A stretch of 64,000 nucleotides of DNA from positions 124,001 to 188,000 of the forward strand of contig NZ_JAKUDO010000001.1 in NCBI RefSeq assembly GCF_022436485.1, in the 5' to 3' direction. Under the pieces are notes generated by a model. The model saw only the letters and a program-made list of their open reading frames with translations, ran no database searches and was not told where the DNA came from. Positions 42,127-51,564 of this stretch are shown here, in pieces. The position numbers and the translations under genes are program-made. The DNA comes from Agrococcus sp. ARC_14. GTDB lineage: Bacteria; Actinomycetota; Actinomycetes; Actinomycetales; Microbacteriaceae. Every line of letters begins with the position of its first letter. The first letter of the stretch is position 1.

Positions 42127-43298
42127 CGCAGCGCACCATCAAGGAGGTCCGCGCCTACACCGTTCGCGGCAAGGGCGCCGACTACCACGACCAGGACGGC
42201 TACCACTGGATCGATGACCACATCGCGACGCCGATGTCGGTCTACCCGGAGTTCCGGCAGTCGCGCCAGTCGTTCGGCATCAACGTGCTCGGCACGCTCG
42301 TGGTCGAGATCGAGGCCGATGACGGCACCGTGGGCTTCGCGGTCACCACCGCGGGTGAGATCGGCGCCTGGATCGTCGAGAAGCACCTCGCGCGCTTCCT
42401 CGAGGGCCGCCCCGTCACCGACATCGAGCGCATCTGGGATCAGATGTACCGCTCGACCCTCTACTACGGCCGCCGCGGCGTCGTGCTCAACACCATCAGC
42501 GGCATCGACCTGGCGCTCTATGACCTGCTCGGCCGCCTGCGCGGCGAGCCCGTCTACGCGCTGCTGGGCGGCACGGTGCGCGACGAGCTGCAGTTCTACG
42601 CCACCGGCGCCCGGCCGGATCGCGCCAAGGAGCTCGGCTTCATCGGCGGCAAGATGCCGCTGCACTTCAGCCCCTCGGAGGGCCAGGAGGGCTTCAACAA
42701 GAACATCGCAGAGCTCGCCGAGATGCGCGAGCGGGTCGGCGACGACTTCTGGCTCATGTGGGACTGCTGGATGTCGCTCGACGTCGAGTACGCCACACGC
42801 CTCGCGCACGCCGCGAACGAGCACGGCCTCAAGTGGATGGAGGAGGCGCTCATCCCCGACGACTACTGGGGCTACGCGCAGCTCAAGCAGCAGGCGCCCG
42901 CAGGCATGCTCATCACCACCGGCGAGCACGAGGCCACCCGCTGGGGCTTCCGCCAGCTGCTCGAGACCGGCGTCGACATCATCCAGCCCGACGTCGGCTG
43001 GTGCGGCGGCATCACGGAGCTCATCAAGATCTCGGCGCTCGCCGACAGCCACGGCACCATGGTCGTCCCGCACGGCTCCTCGGTGTACTCGTACCACTTC
43101 GTCGTCACCCGCACGAACAGCCCGTTCGCCGAGTTCCTGATGATGCACGAGACCGCCGAGGAGGTCGTGCCGATGTTCTCGCCGCTGCTGCTGAACGAGC
43201 CGGTGCCGGTCAACGGCCGGCTCGTCGTGCCCGAGACGCCCGGCTTCGGCGTCGAGCTCAACCCCGAGGTCCCGCGCGACCGGCCGTTCACCCACTGA
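42123..43298 (+). CDS. rhmD: L-rhamnonate dehydratase
   Basis: 391 aa enolase-superfamily enzyme, near-identical in pattern to Rhm[99 protein letters not shown], the metal-ligand acids in [34 protein letters not shown], and the catalytic-region [13 protein letters not shown]. Removes water from L-rhamnonate to give 2-keto-3-deoxy-L-rhamnonate. Coupled by overlap to the dehydrogenase gene. Confidence 0.94.
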   Translation: MTQRTIKEVRAYTVRGKGADYHDQDGYHWIDDHIATPMSVYPEFRQSRQSFGINVLGTLVVEIEADDGTVGFAVTTAGEIGAWIVEKHLARFLEGRPVTDIERIWDQMYRSTLYYGRRGVVLNTISGIDLALYDLLGRLRGEPVYALLGGTVRDELQFYATGARPDRAKELGFIGGKMPLHFSPSEGQEGFNKNIAELAEMRERVGDDFWLMWDCWMSLDVEYATRLAHAANEHGLKWMEEALIPDDYWGYAQLKQQAPAGMLITTGEHEATRWGFRQLLETGVDIIQPDVGWCGGITELIKISALADSHGTMVVPHGSSVYSYHFVVTRTNSPFAEFLMMHETAEEVVPMFSPLLLNEPVPVNGRLVVPETPGFGVELNPEVPRDRPFTH

Positions 43299-43364
43299 CC
43301 GACGGGCGCCCACCGACGACCGGCGCATCCGCCGACCTCACGCATCCACGAACAGGAGAACCCC

Positions 43365-44219
43365 ATGCGATTCCAGCGACTTGGTGAGCCGGGTGCCGAG
43401 ATCCCGGTGCTCGTCGACGGCGAGCGCCGCCTCGACCTGCGCGGCATCACGACCGACATCGACGGCACCTTCCTCGCGGGCGGCGGCGTCGAGCGCGCGA
43501 AGGCAGCGCTCGCGACCGGCGAGCTGCCCGAGCTCGAGGGCGCGGCCGCGATGCGCGTCGGCGCCCCCATCGCCCGCCCGACGGCGGTGCTGTGCATCGG
43601 CCAGAACTACGCCGCGCACGCCGCCGAGTCGGGCGACGCGGCTCCAGAGGTGCCGATCCTGTTCTTCAAGCACCCGAACACGGTGGTCGGCCCCGAGGAC
43701 GACGTCGCCATCCCGCCGAACGCCGCGACCGTCGACTGGGAGGTCGAGCTGGGCATCGTGATCGGCACGCGCGCCCGCTACCTGGCCTCCGACGAGGAGG
43801 CGCTCGCGTCGATCGCCGGCTTCGTCGTCTCGAACGACGTCTCCGAGCGCGAGTTCCAGACCAAGCACTCGGGCGGCCAGTGGTCGAAGGGCAAGTGCGC
43901 CGAGACCTTCAACCCGCTCGGCCCGGAGCTCGTGACGGCCGACGAGGTCGAGGTGCAGTCGCTGCGCCTGTGGTCGAAGGTCAACGGCGAGCCCCGCCAG
44001 GACTCCTCGACCGCCGACATGATCTTCCCCGTCGCAGAGATCGTGCGGCACCTCTCGCAGTACCTCGTGCTCGAGCCGGGCGACCTCATCAACACGGGCA
44101 CGCCGCAGGGCGTGGCGCTCTCCGGCCGCTTCCCGTATCTCGTCGCAGGTGATGTGATGGAGATCGGCATCGAGGGCCTCGGCCAGCAGCGGCAGCGCCT
44201 CGTCCCCGCCGTGATCTGA
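43365..44219 (+). CDS. FAH-family hydrolase, probable 2,4-diketo-3-deoxy-L-rhamnonate hydrolase
   Basis: 284 aa. Fumarylacetoacetate-hydrolase fold: [46 protein letters not shown] (metal Glu residues), [37 protein letters not shown]. In the diketo-hydrolase pathway such an enzyme (LRA6) splits 2,4-diketo-3-deoxy-L-rhamnonate into pyruvate and L-lactate. The presence of rhmD before and an L-lactate dehydrogenase-like gene after fits this exactly. Good AGGAG site before the ATG. Confidence 0.87.
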   Translation: MRFQRLGEPGAEIPVLVDGERRLDLRGITTDIDGTFLAGGGVERAKAALATGELPELEGAAAMRVGAPIARPTAVLCIGQNYAAHAAESGDAAPEVPILFFKHPNTVVGPEDDVAIPPNAATVDWEVELGIVIGTRARYLASDEEALASIAGFVVSNDVSEREFQTKHSGGQWSKGKCAETFNPLGPELVTADEVEVQSLRLWSKVNGEPRQDSSTADMIFPVAEIVRHLSQYLVLEPGDLINTGTPQGVALSGRFPYLVAGDVMEIGIEGLGQQRQRLVPAVI

Positions 44220-44266
44220 ACGCACCAGCACCGCCCGCACGCATCCGACCTGAGGAGCACGACACC

Positions 44267-45502
44267 GTGGAACGACGCATCCCCACCCTGACCGATCTGC
44301 GCGCGACCCTGAACTTCCGCAAGCCGGGCAACCCGGCGGCCATGCGGCTCGGGCTCGCGCAGACGATCGGGGATCTGCGCACGATCGCGAAGGCGCGCAC
44401 GCCGAAGGGACCGTTCGACTACACCGACGGCGCCGCCGAGGGCGAGATCGGCATCGCCCGCGCGCGGCAGGCGTTCGAGGATGTCGAGCTGCACCCCGCG
44501 GTGCTGAAGGATGTGACGGATGTCTCCACGTCGTGGGATGTGCTGGGCACGCCGAGCGCGTTCCCGCTTGCCATCGCGCCGACGGGCTTCACCCGGCTGA
44601 TGCATGCCGCGGGCGAGACCGCTGGGGCGCAGGCGGCCGCGGCCTACGACATCCCCTTCACCCTCTCGACGCTCGGCACCACCTCGATCGAGCGGGTGCG
44701 CGAGGCATCGCCCGACGGCCGGCTGTGGATGCAGCTCTACATGATGAAGGAGCGGCACCGCTCGCTCGAGCTCGTCGAGCGCGCGCGGAAGGCCGGCTAC
44801 GACACCCTCATGATCACGGTGGACACGCCCGTCGCCGGCGCTCGCCACCGGGACGCCCGCAACGGCATGGCGTTCCCGCCGCAGCTGTCGCTGTCGACCC
44901 TCGTCGACGCGGCGCCGAAGGTCGAGTGGTGGTGGAACTTCCTCACCACCGAGCCCGTCACGTTCGCCGCGATCTCGAAGTGGGACGGCACGGTCGGCGA
45001 GCTGCTCGACTCGATGTTCGACCCCTCCGTCGACTACGAGGCGTTGGCCGAGGTGCGCGCAGCCTGGCCGGGCAAGCTCATCGTGAAGGGCGTGCAGTCG
45101 GTCGCCGACGCCCGCACGCTCGCCGACCTGGGCGTCGACGCGATCACGCTGTCGAACCACGGCGGTCGCCAGCTCGACCGTGCGCCCGTGCCGTTCCTGC
45201 TGCTGCCGGAGGTCGCGCGCGAGGTCGGCAAGGATCTCGAGATCCACCTCGACACGGGCATCATGTCGGGCACCGACATCGTGGCGGCGGTGGCCCTCGG
45301 CGCCCGCACGACGATGGTCGGCCGGGCCTACCTCTATGGGCTGATGGCCGGCGGCCGTGCAGGCGTCAACCGCGCGCTGTCGATCCTGACCGGCGAGGTG
45401 CAGCGCACGATGCGCCTGCTGGGCGTCGCCTCGCTCGAGGAGCTCGGACCGCAGCACGTCACGCAGCTGCAGCGCCTCGCACCGCGAGCGCTGCAGGGCT
45501 AG
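44267..45502 (+). CDS. FMN-dependent alpha-hydroxy-acid (L-lactate) dehydrogenase
   Basis: 411 aa. LldD/glycolate-oxidase family: [74 protein letters not shown] (catalytic-region Lys), [12 protein letters not shown] (active-site His-Gly-Gly-Arg) and [12 protein letters not shown]. Oxidises L-lactate to pyruvate, passing electrons to the respiratory chain. In this operon it would consume the L-lactate released by the FAH hydrolase, and also lactate from the aldolase route. ATG preceded by GAGGAG. Confidence 0.88.
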   Translation: MERRIPTLTDLRATLNFRKPGNPAAMRLGLAQTIGDLRTIAKARTPKGPFDYTDGAAEGEIGIARARQAFEDVELHPAVLKDVTDVSTSWDVLGTPSAFPLAIAPTGFTRLMHAAGETAGAQAAAAYDIPFTLSTLGTTSIERVREASPDGRLWMQLYMMKERHRSLELVERARKAGYDTLMITVDTPVAGARHRDARNGMAFPPQLSLSTLVDAAPKVEWWWNFLTTEPVTFAAISKWDGTVGELLDSMFDPSVDYEALAEVRAAWPGKLIVKGVQSVADARTLADLGVDAITLSNHGGRQLDRAPVPFLLLPEVAREVGKDLEIHLDTGIMSGTDIVAAVALGARTTMVGRAYLYGLMAGGRAGVNRALSILTGEVQRTMRLLGVASLEELGPQHVTQLQRLAPRALQG

Positions 45503-45589
45503 GCGGAGAGCGGGAAGCCTGGCCGCGGCGTAGCGTTGGACCTCGTGGAGGCGCCGACGGCTCCTCGACACGATGCGGAGGAGCAGACG

Positions 45590-46345
45590 ATGGCACGGTT
45601 CGACGGCAAGGTGGCACTGGTGACGGGCGGCGGCTCCGGCATCGGCGAAGCAGTGAGCAAGCGGCTCGCGAGCGAGGGCGCGAAGGTCGTCGTCACCGAC
45701 ATCGCACTCGATGCCGCGCAGCGCGTCGTCGGCGAGATCGAGGCCGCGGGCGGCACCGCGCTCGCCGTGCAGCAGGATGTCGCCTCGGCCGAGGATGCCG
45801 CGCGCGTCGTGGCCGCGGCCAAGGAGACCTACGGCGCCCTGCACCTCGCGGTCAACAACGCGGGGATCGGCGGCGCTCCCGCCCGCACCGGCGACATCGA
45901 GCCGGATGCGTGGCAGCAGGTCATCGACGTCAACCTCACGGGCGTGCTCCACGGCATGCGGGAGCAGATCGCAGCGATGCTCGAGCACCCGAAGGAGTCG
46001 GCGATCGTCAACATGGCGTCGGTCCACGGATCGGTCGCCGCGCCCATGTCGAGCGCCTACACGGCGACCAAGCACGCGGTCGTCGGCCTCACCAAGAACG
46101 CTGCCGCCGAGTATGGCCCCGAGGGCCTGCGCATCAACGCGGTCGGCCCCGGCTACATCCTCACACCGCTGCTCGAGGACAACCTCGACCAGGACGCCCG
46201 CGACGCCATCGCCGCCAAGCACGTGCTCGGCCGCCTCGGCACGCCGGAGGAGGTCGCGGCGCTCACCGTGTTCCTGCTCTCGGACGACGCGAGCTTCATC
46301 ACCGGCTCGTACCACCTGGTGGACGGCGGCTACACGGCGGTCTGA
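45590..46345 (+). CDS. SDR dehydrogenase, probable 2-keto-3-deoxy-L-rhamnonate 4-dehydrogenase
   Basis: 251 aa. ALVTGGGSGIGEAVSKRL cofactor site, LHLAVNNAGIGG, catalytic YTATK, and C-terminal FITGSYHLVDGGYTAV. Position with rhmD and the FAH hydrolase suggests the LRA5 step, NAD-dependent oxidation of 2-keto-3-deoxy-L-rhamnonate at C4. Start ATG 45590 has a full GGAGGAG site; a TAGCGT box about 55 bp upstream may give it a second promoter. Confidence 0.85.
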   Translation: MARFDGKVALVTGGGSGIGEAVSKRLASEGAKVVVTDIALDAAQRVVGEIEAAGGTALAVQQDVASAEDAARVVAAAKETYGALHLAVNNAGIGGAPARTGDIEPDAWQQVIDVNLTGVLHGMREQIAAMLEHPKESAIVNMASVHGSVAAPMSSAYTATKHAVVGLTKNAAAEYGPEGLRINAVGPGYILTPLLEDNLDQDARDAIAAKHVLGRLGTPEEVAALTVFLLSDDASFITGSYHLVDGGYTAV

Positions 46346-46382
46346 CGGCGCTGCTGGCGAGCAGGCGCGTTAGCCTCGACGC

Positions 46383-47336
46383 ATGCCAGCACCGCGCGAC
46401 GGCGTGTTGATCGTCGGATCGATCAACGCCGACCTCACCGCCTACTCCAGCCGCCTCCCGCAGCCCGGCGAGACCTTCACGGGTGACGCCTTCGCGCTCG
46501 GCCTCGGCGGCAAGGGGGCCAACCAGGCCGTCGCCGTGGCGAAGGCAGGAGCAGCGGCGCACATGGTCGGATGCGTCGGCGACGACCGGTTCGGCAGTCT
46601 CGTCACGTCGAGCCTCGGTGAGCACGGGGTGCGGCTCGAGCACGTGCGCACGGTGGCTGGCGACAGCGCCGATGGCGACGCTGGCAGCACGCACACCGGC
46701 ATCGCCCACATCCGCGTCGCGGGCGGTGAGAACGACATCGTCATCGTGGCCGGCGCCAACGCGTCGCTCGACGAGGCGCAGCTCGACGCGGCGTTCGCGG
46801 CGCTCGGCGATCGCGTCGCCGTCATGCTGACGCAGCTGGAGACGCCGCTCGAGATCACGCTCGCCGCGGTGCGGCGCGCGCACGACGCGGGGATCACGGT
46901 GATCCTCGACCCGGCCCCCGCACGGGCGCTCCCCGAGGAGATCTGGCCGCTCGTCGACATCATCAAGCCCAACGAGACCGAGGCGGCGCTGCTCACCGGC
47001 CTCGCGGTCGACTCCGCGGCATCAGCTGCCGTGGCCGGTCGCTGGTTCGTCGAGCGCGGCGTGGACGCAGCCATCATCACGATGGCCGGCGCCGGCAGCG
47101 TGCTCGTCACCGCGGAGGGTGTCAGCGAGCACGCGCCCATCGCGGTCGAGGTCGTCGACACGACGGCTGCGGGAGACGCCTACGCGGGGCACCTGGCCGC
47201 ATCCATCGCCGCCGGCCTCGGCATCGACGAGGCCATCCGGCGCGCGAGCGCTGCCGGCGCGGTGACCGTCACGCGTCGCGGCGCATCCGCGAGCCTCGCG
47301 AGCGCCGCAGAGGTCGACGCGCTGCTGCAGGGCTGA
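46383..47336 (+). CDS. rbsK: Ribokinase, PfkB family
   Basis: 317 aa. VLIVGSINADLTAYSSRLPQPGET, the GGKGANQAVAVAKAGA motif, DPAPARALPEEI, IIKPNETEAALLTG and the catalytic DTTAAGDAYAG motif (GAGD variant AAGD). Phosphorylates ribose at C5; related PfkB kinases can take other sugars. Leaderless start six nt after TAGCCT, so it has its own promoter and is not strictly part of the rhamnonate operon. No ribose transporter is adjacent. Confidence 0.85.
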   Translation: MPAPRDGVLIVGSINADLTAYSSRLPQPGETFTGDAFALGLGGKGANQAVAVAKAGAAAHMVGCVGDDRFGSLVTSSLGEHGVRLEHVRTVAGDSADGDAGSTHTGIAHIRVAGGENDIVIVAGANASLDEAQLDAAFAALGDRVAVMLTQLETPLEITLAAVRRAHDAGITVILDPAPARALPEEIWPLVDIIKPNETEAALLTGLAVDSAASAAVAGRWFVERGVDAAIITMAGAGSVLVTAEGVSEHAPIAVEVVDTTAAGDAYAGHLAASIAAGLGIDEAIRRASAAGAVTVTRRGASASLASAAEVDALLQG

Positions 47337-47366
47337 GGCGGCTCAGGTCGAGCGCACAGCCGGAGC

Positions 47367-47384
47367 GCTGCTCAGGCGAGCAGC
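47367..47384. terminator. Short hairpin between convergent genes
   Basis: 7-bp perfect stem GCTGCTC / GAGCAGC with a 4-nt loop, in the 51-bp gap between the ribokinase and Stealth genes. A modest candidate terminator for both. Confidence 0.4.
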
Positions 47385-47387
47385 GGC

Positions 47388-49064
47388 TCAGGCCGGTCGC
47401 GGTCGCCGAGGGCGAGCCTGGCCGGTCGGCACCCGCTCCCATGGCGCAGGGATCGGGAAGTAGGCCTCGAGGAAGTCGGTGACCGCGCGGTTGCGCTCCT
47501 CAGTCGTGAGCTCCGGCTGGCTGCCGTCGTTGAGGCAGAACATGTCCTGGTCGCGCTTGCGCAGCAGCCGCTCCATCGCCGGCAGCGACTTGCGCAGCGT
47601 GGTCTCGACGTACTGCACCTTGGCGGTCGTCTGCTGCACCGCGCGCCCGGTCATGAGCGCGTAGTAGTGGTAGAGCGAGTTCGTCACCGAGATGTCGGTC
47701 GCCGAGCGGAAGCGGGCGGCCGCGGTGCGGCGGAAGTCCTCGGGGAACGCCGTCTCGAGCTCGGCGATGACGCTGCGGCGCAGCGGGGCGGCGCAGTGCT
47801 CGAGGTGCCGCGTCGTGACCGCGCCGAAGCGCTCGCGCAGCAGTCGCCGGTTGTAGCGGGCGGCGTTGTCGTGACCGGAGCGCGCCGGGTCGGTCTCGCC
47901 CAGCCCGATGCGCGTCGTCGCCTCGACGAACTTCGTCACCCCGCCCGCCGAGAAGAACAGGTCGGGCTCGAGCTGCCTGCCGAAGAACATGTCGTCGTTC
48001 GAGTAGAGGAAGTGCTCGCTGAGCCCCTCGATGTTGTGCAGCTGCGCCTCGACCGCGTGCGAGTTGTAGGTGGGGAGCGCCGAGCGGTCCGCGAACATGT
48101 CCTCCGCGCGCACGATCGTCACCTTCGGATGCGCGGCGAGCCAGGCGGGCGCCGGCGAGTCGGTCGCGATGAAGATGCGGCGCACCCAGGGCGCGTACAT
48201 GTGCACGGAGCGGAGCGCGTACTTCAGCTCGTCGATCTGCCGGTAGCGGGCCTCGGAGTCGTCGCCCTCGCCCACGACGTAGGAGCGCATCTGCTCTGCC
48301 CGCTCGCGCTGGAACTCGCTGGCCGAGCCGTCGACCCAGGAGAAGACCATGTCGATCTCGAAGGTGACGTCGCTGGCGAGCGGCTCCCACATGTGCTGGA
48401 TCGTCTGCCACTCGCGGCCGTAGCGCACGACGGTCTCGCGCACCGCCTCGTGCCGCGGCATGGATGCGCGCATGAGGGCGTTCGGCAGCGGAGCGACGAG
48501 GGTCTCCTCGCCGAAGCGCCACAGCTCGAGCTGCACTGCCGTCTCCGGGCCGTAGCGCAGCCGCCCGGCGGGCTCGACGCGAGGTCGGTGGATGCGCATC
48601 ACCGATGCCTTCTTGTGGCCGGCGAGCTCGCCGTCGGCCAGCAGGATGGGACCTCGGCGAGCCGCCTTCTCCGGCGCGACCGCCTCGGCGTAGAAGGGCT
48701 CGTCCGCGAACGCCGCCGCGAGCGCCGCCGCGAGCTCCTTGCGACGGGCGCGATCCACGGCGATGATCGGCCAGCCCCGGTCGTCGCGCACCAGCAGGCA
48801 GGGGATGCCCGCTCGCTCGATCGCGCCCCCGATCGCCAGCAGATCCTCGACCATCGACTCGCGCGGGGTCATGTGGCCGTTCGTGAGCGAGTAGCGGCCG
48901 TTGCGCAGCACGACGTCGGGGCGATCGAAGCGGTTGAAGCGGCCACCGGAGGGCACCAGCACCGGTTCGTGGGCGTCGGAGACCCGGATGCCGGGCGGCT
49001 CCTGGCGCGCTGGCGCGAACGCGCTGCGCTGGCCGTCGATGCCATGCTCTCGAACGTCGCTCAC
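47388..49064 (-). CDS. Stealth-family sugar-phosphate transferase
   Basis: 558 aa. Conserved Stealth regions in order: CR1 [20 protein letters not shown]2 [37 protein letters not shown] with [10 protein letters not shown]3 [31 protein letters not shown]4 near CLNDGSQPE. Stealth proteins are cytoplasmic hexose-1-phosphoryltransferases that make phosphodiester-linked capsule or wall polymers. The N-terminal about 200 residues precede CR1 and include a nucleotidyl-type region of unknown role. No glycosyltransferase or export genes lie nearby. GTG 49064 follows AGGAG (11 nt spacing) and a TACCAT -10 box at 49113-49108. Confidence 0.85.
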   Translation of the reverse strand: MSDVREHGIDGQRSAFAPARQEPPGIRVSDAHEPVLVPSGGRFNRFDRPDVVLRNGRYSLTNGHMTPRESMVEDLLAIGGAIERAGIPCLLVRDDRGWPIIAVDRARRKELAAALAAAFADEPFYAEAVAPEKAARRGPILLADGELAGHKKASVMRIHRPRVEPAGRLRYGPETAVQLELWRFGEETLVAPLPNALMRASMPRHEAVRETVVRYGREWQTIQHMWEPLASDVTFEIDMVFSWVDGSASEFQRERAEQMRSYVVGEGDDSEARYRQIDELKYALRSVHMYAPWVRRIFIATDSPAPAWLAAHPKVTIVRAEDMFADRSALPTYNSHAVEAQLHNIEGLSEHFLYSNDDMFFGRQLEPDLFFSAGGVTKFVEATTRIGLGETDPARSGHDNAARYNRRLLRERFGAVTTRHLEHCAAPLRRSVIAELETAFPEDFRRTAAARFRSATDISVTNSLYHYYALMTGRAVQQTTAKVQYVETTLRKSLPAMERLLRKRDQDMFCLNDGSQPELTTEERNRAVTDFLEAYFPIPAPWERVPTGQARPRRPRPA

Positions 49065-49220
49065 TGCTGGGTCGGCTCCTGCCTGCGGGGTGCTGGGTGT
49101 CGCCCCATGGTAACCCGCACCAGCCGGGGCGAGATCGCTCGGCCACTGCTGGCGTTCGGCCTGAGTACACGCCGAGTTCACGGCGCGTTCGCGCGCACCT
49201 GCTGGGCTAGCGTTCGAGCA

Positions 49221-50177
49221 GTGCCCGGTACCGTGCACGCCCCGAGAGATCGGATGGGACGAATCGTGACGACCCGCTCGGCCGAGCATCCCCGGCCGGA
49301 TCACTTCCTCCTCCACATCTCCGACACCCATCTGCTCGCGGGCGGCGGGCGGCTCTACGACCGCGTGCCGAGCGAGGAGCACCTGCGCCGGCTGTTCGCC
49401 GAGTTCGAGGCATCCGGCGCCCGGCCCGACGCGATCGTGTTCACCGGCGACCTCGCCGACCGCGGCGAGCCGGATGCCTACCGGCGGCTGCGCGAGATCG
49501 TCGACCCGGTCGCGGCCGAGCTGTGCTCCCGCGTCGTGTGGGTGATGGGCAATCACGACGACCGCAGCGCCTTCCGCACGGCGCTCCTCGACGAGCCCGC
49601 CTCCAACGCGCCCGTCGACGCCGTGCTCGACCTCGACGGGCTGCGCATCATCACGCTCGACTCGACGGTGCCCGGCCACCACCACGGCATGGTGAGCGCC
49701 GAGCAGCGCGACTGGCTGCGCGCGGTGCTCGCCACCCCCGCGCCGCACGGCACGATCCTGGCGATGCACCATCCGCCGGTGCCGAGCGTGCTCGACCTCG
49801 CGGTGAGCGTCGAGCTGCGCGACCAGGCGAGCCTCGCCGAGGCGCTCGTCGGCACCGATGTGCGTGCGATCCTCGCCGGCCACCTGCACTACTCGTCGAC
49901 CGCGACCTTCGCCGGCATCCCCGTCTCGGTCGCATCGGCCACCTGCTACACGCAGGATCTCAACGTGCCTGTCGGCGGCACCCGCGGGCGCGACGGCGCG
50001 CGAGCCTTCAACCTCGTGCACGTCTACCCGACGACGGTGCTGCACTCGGTCGTGCCGCTGGGCAGCTTCGCATCGCTCGATTGGATCGACGCCGAGGAGT
50101 CGGCCCGTCGCCTCGAGCGCGCCGGCGTGGCGATCGCGGCGAGCGCGCGCGTAGCGACGCAGCTCATCGGCGCGTAG
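49221..50177 (+). CDS. Metallophosphoesterase, CpdA/Rv0805-like
   Basis: 318 aa. Calcineurin-like phosphoesterase motifs: LHISDTHL (D-x-H), FTGDLAD (GDxxD), VMGNHDD (GNHD), MHHPP and [12 protein letters not shown] (GHxH). Order and spacing match the class III 3',5'-cyclic nucleotide phosphodiesterases including mycobacterial Rv0805. It may hydrolyse cAMP or phospholipid-type phosphodiesters. Start: GTG 49221 lies seven nt after TAGCGT (leaderless); ATG 49254 is an alternative. Divergent from the Stealth gene. Confidence 0.85.
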   Translation: MPGTVHAPRDRMGRIVTTRSAEHPRPDHFLLHISDTHLLAGGGRLYDRVPSEEHLRRLFAEFEASGARPDAIVFTGDLADRGEPDAYRRLREIVDPVAAELCSRVVWVMGNHDDRSAFRTALLDEPASNAPVDAVLDLDGLRIITLDSTVPGHHHGMVSAEQRDWLRAVLATPAPHGTILAMHHPPVPSVLDLAVSVELRDQASLAEALVGTDVRAILAGHLHYSSTATFAGIPVSVASATCYTQDLNVPVGGTRGRDGARAFNLVHVYPTTVLHSVVPLGSFASLDWIDAEESARRLERAGVAIAASARVATQLIGA

Positions 50178-50190
50178 GGACGCGGCGGCG

Positions 50191-51030
50191 TCAGACCAGG
50201 CGCGCCTCGATGGTCACCTCGTCGGTGACCTCCACCTGCACGTCGGCGACGCGGATCCCCGGCGGCAGCTCCGACGCGAGGTCGATGCGCCTGCCCTCGA
50301 AGCGCGCGATCTTGCCGCGGATCGCACCGAGCATCGCCGAGAGCAGCGGGTTGCCGCTCTCGACCCGGATGCCCGAGAGCGTCACGCCCATGGTGTCGTC
50401 GATCGAGGCGTCGGCAGAGCCGGTGACGTGCGCGCCCAGCAGCCCCTTGCGCACCTTGGCGTCGAACGCCACGCGCAGCTGCTTCGGCCCAGCCTGCTCG
50501 ACGTCGAGGTCGAAGCGCGAGACCGTGATGCCGCGGTCGAGCAGCGCCGACTCGGCGAGCCCGAGCACGGCCTTGCCCAGCTGCTCCTTCGGCACCGCGA
50601 CGCGGGCGTGCCCGTGCAGCGGATGCTCGTCGTCGGGAGGCGAGAGCTCGACGGCCAGCTCGCGGTTGTCGGTCTCGATCCAGCGGAACGGCACATCCAT
50701 CAGCTGCGCGTCGAGCCGCACGGCCGCGCCCGAGATGAACATCGGGTCGGCCTTCACCCGCAGCTCACGCAGCACGGCGTCCTCCGCAGAGACCGGTGCC
50801 CCCTGCGGCTCGAGCCGCGCGCGATCGCGGTCATGCTCGCCGGCGAGCGTGAAGTCGGTGAGATCGAGATGCAGGTGCTGGACGTCTGGACCGTCGAGCT
50901 CTGCGTCGATCATGGAGGTGCATGCGATGCCAGCCGGCTCAGCCGCCACCACGAGGGTGCGGATGCGCTTCTCCAGCTGTGAACCGGAGGTCGGCCTGGG
51001 TGCGTGCCCGAGGAGGATGCTTTCAGCCAC
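50191..51030 (-). CDS. DUF2993-like protein
   Basis: 279 aa, no signal peptide or membrane helix visible. Alternating beta pattern (ELRVKADPMFISGAAVRLDAQLMDVPFRW, GITVSRFDLDVEQAGPKQLRVAFDAKVRKGLLGAHVTGSADASI, GIRVESGNPLLSAMLGAIRGKIARFEGRRIDLAS) is reminiscent of the DUF2993/LmeA lipid-binding fold in actinobacteria. LmeA is involved in lipomannan synthesis and is exported; this one lacks an obvious export signal. Leaderless GTG seven nt after TAGGCT. Followed by no partner on the same strand. Confidence 0.6.
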   Translation of the reverse strand: MAESILLGHAPRPTSGSQLEKRIRTLVVAAEPAGIACTSMIDAELDGPDVQHLHLDLTDFTLAGEHDRDRARLEPQGAPVSAEDAVLRELRVKADPMFISGAAVRLDAQLMDVPFRWIETDNRELAVELSPPDDEHPLHGHARVAVPKEQLGKAVLGLAESALLDRGITVSRFDLDVEQAGPKQLRVAFDAKVRKGLLGAHVTGSADASIDDTMGVTLSGIRVESGNPLLSAMLGAIRGKIARFEGRRIDLASELPPGIRVADVQVEVTDEVTIEARLV

Positions 51031-51095
51031 GCCCGCGAGCCTACGCTGGTTCTGCCAAGAGTCCAGCCAGCGCCCGCGACACGCTGGCTGGGAGT

Positions 51096-51542
51096 TCAGC
51101 GCACCAGCAGCGCGCGACGCATGCCGTCGGCGGCGCCCCGCATGACACGGGCGTGCTGGCCGCTCAGCCGGTGGTGCAGCAGCGGGCTCAGCAGCCGCAG
51201 CAGCCGCGAGCGCGCCTCGACCTGCTGCCCGAACACGATCCGGCTGCCGGTCGGCGTCGCGGCGATGCGCCACGTGCACCAGCCCTCGAGGTCTCCGGTG
51301 ATGCGCGCCCGCAGCGCATCGGGCCTGCCGGGCGCCTCGGTGATGGTGATGCGGATGCGGTATCCGAGCGGGGCGCGCACCTCCAGGTCGGCGGCGCGGC
51401 GGCCGGGCGTCGACGCGTCGGCGACGACGCGCACGCCCGGCCACCAGTCGCCGTAGCCCCGGACGTCCTCGAGCAGCGCACGCACCGCATCCGCCGACGC
51501 CTGCACCTGCCACTGGTGGCCGAAGCGGTAGTGGGTGCGCAT
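51096..51542 (-). CDS. SRPBCC (START/polyketide cyclase-like) protein
   Basis: 148 aa, a single helix-grip domain: HQWQVQASADAVRALLEDVRGYGDWWPGV, DLEVRAPLGYRIRITITEAPGRPDALRARITGDLEGWCTWRI, and a C-terminal helix (LSGQHARVMRGAADGMRRAL). SRPBCC proteins bind small hydrophobic ligands; none can be named here. It lies upstream of the DUF2993-like gene on the same strand (65-bp gap) and 22 bp after the membrane protein gene, so the genes may be partly co-transcribed. Confidence 0.8.
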   Translation of the reverse strand: MRTHYRFGHQWQVQASADAVRALLEDVRGYGDWWPGVRVVADASTPGRRAADLEVRAPLGYRIRITITEAPGRPDALRARITGDLEGWCTWRIAATPTGSRIVFGQQVEARSRLLRLLSPLLHHRLSGQHARVMRGAADGMRRALLVR

Positions 51543-51564
51543 GCCGCCATTCTGCCGATGCCGG

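Noticed and set aside
46383..47336. Ribokinase as the final enzyme of the rhamnonate operon
   Set aside because: It has its own leaderless promoter and the rhamnonate route needs no such kinase.
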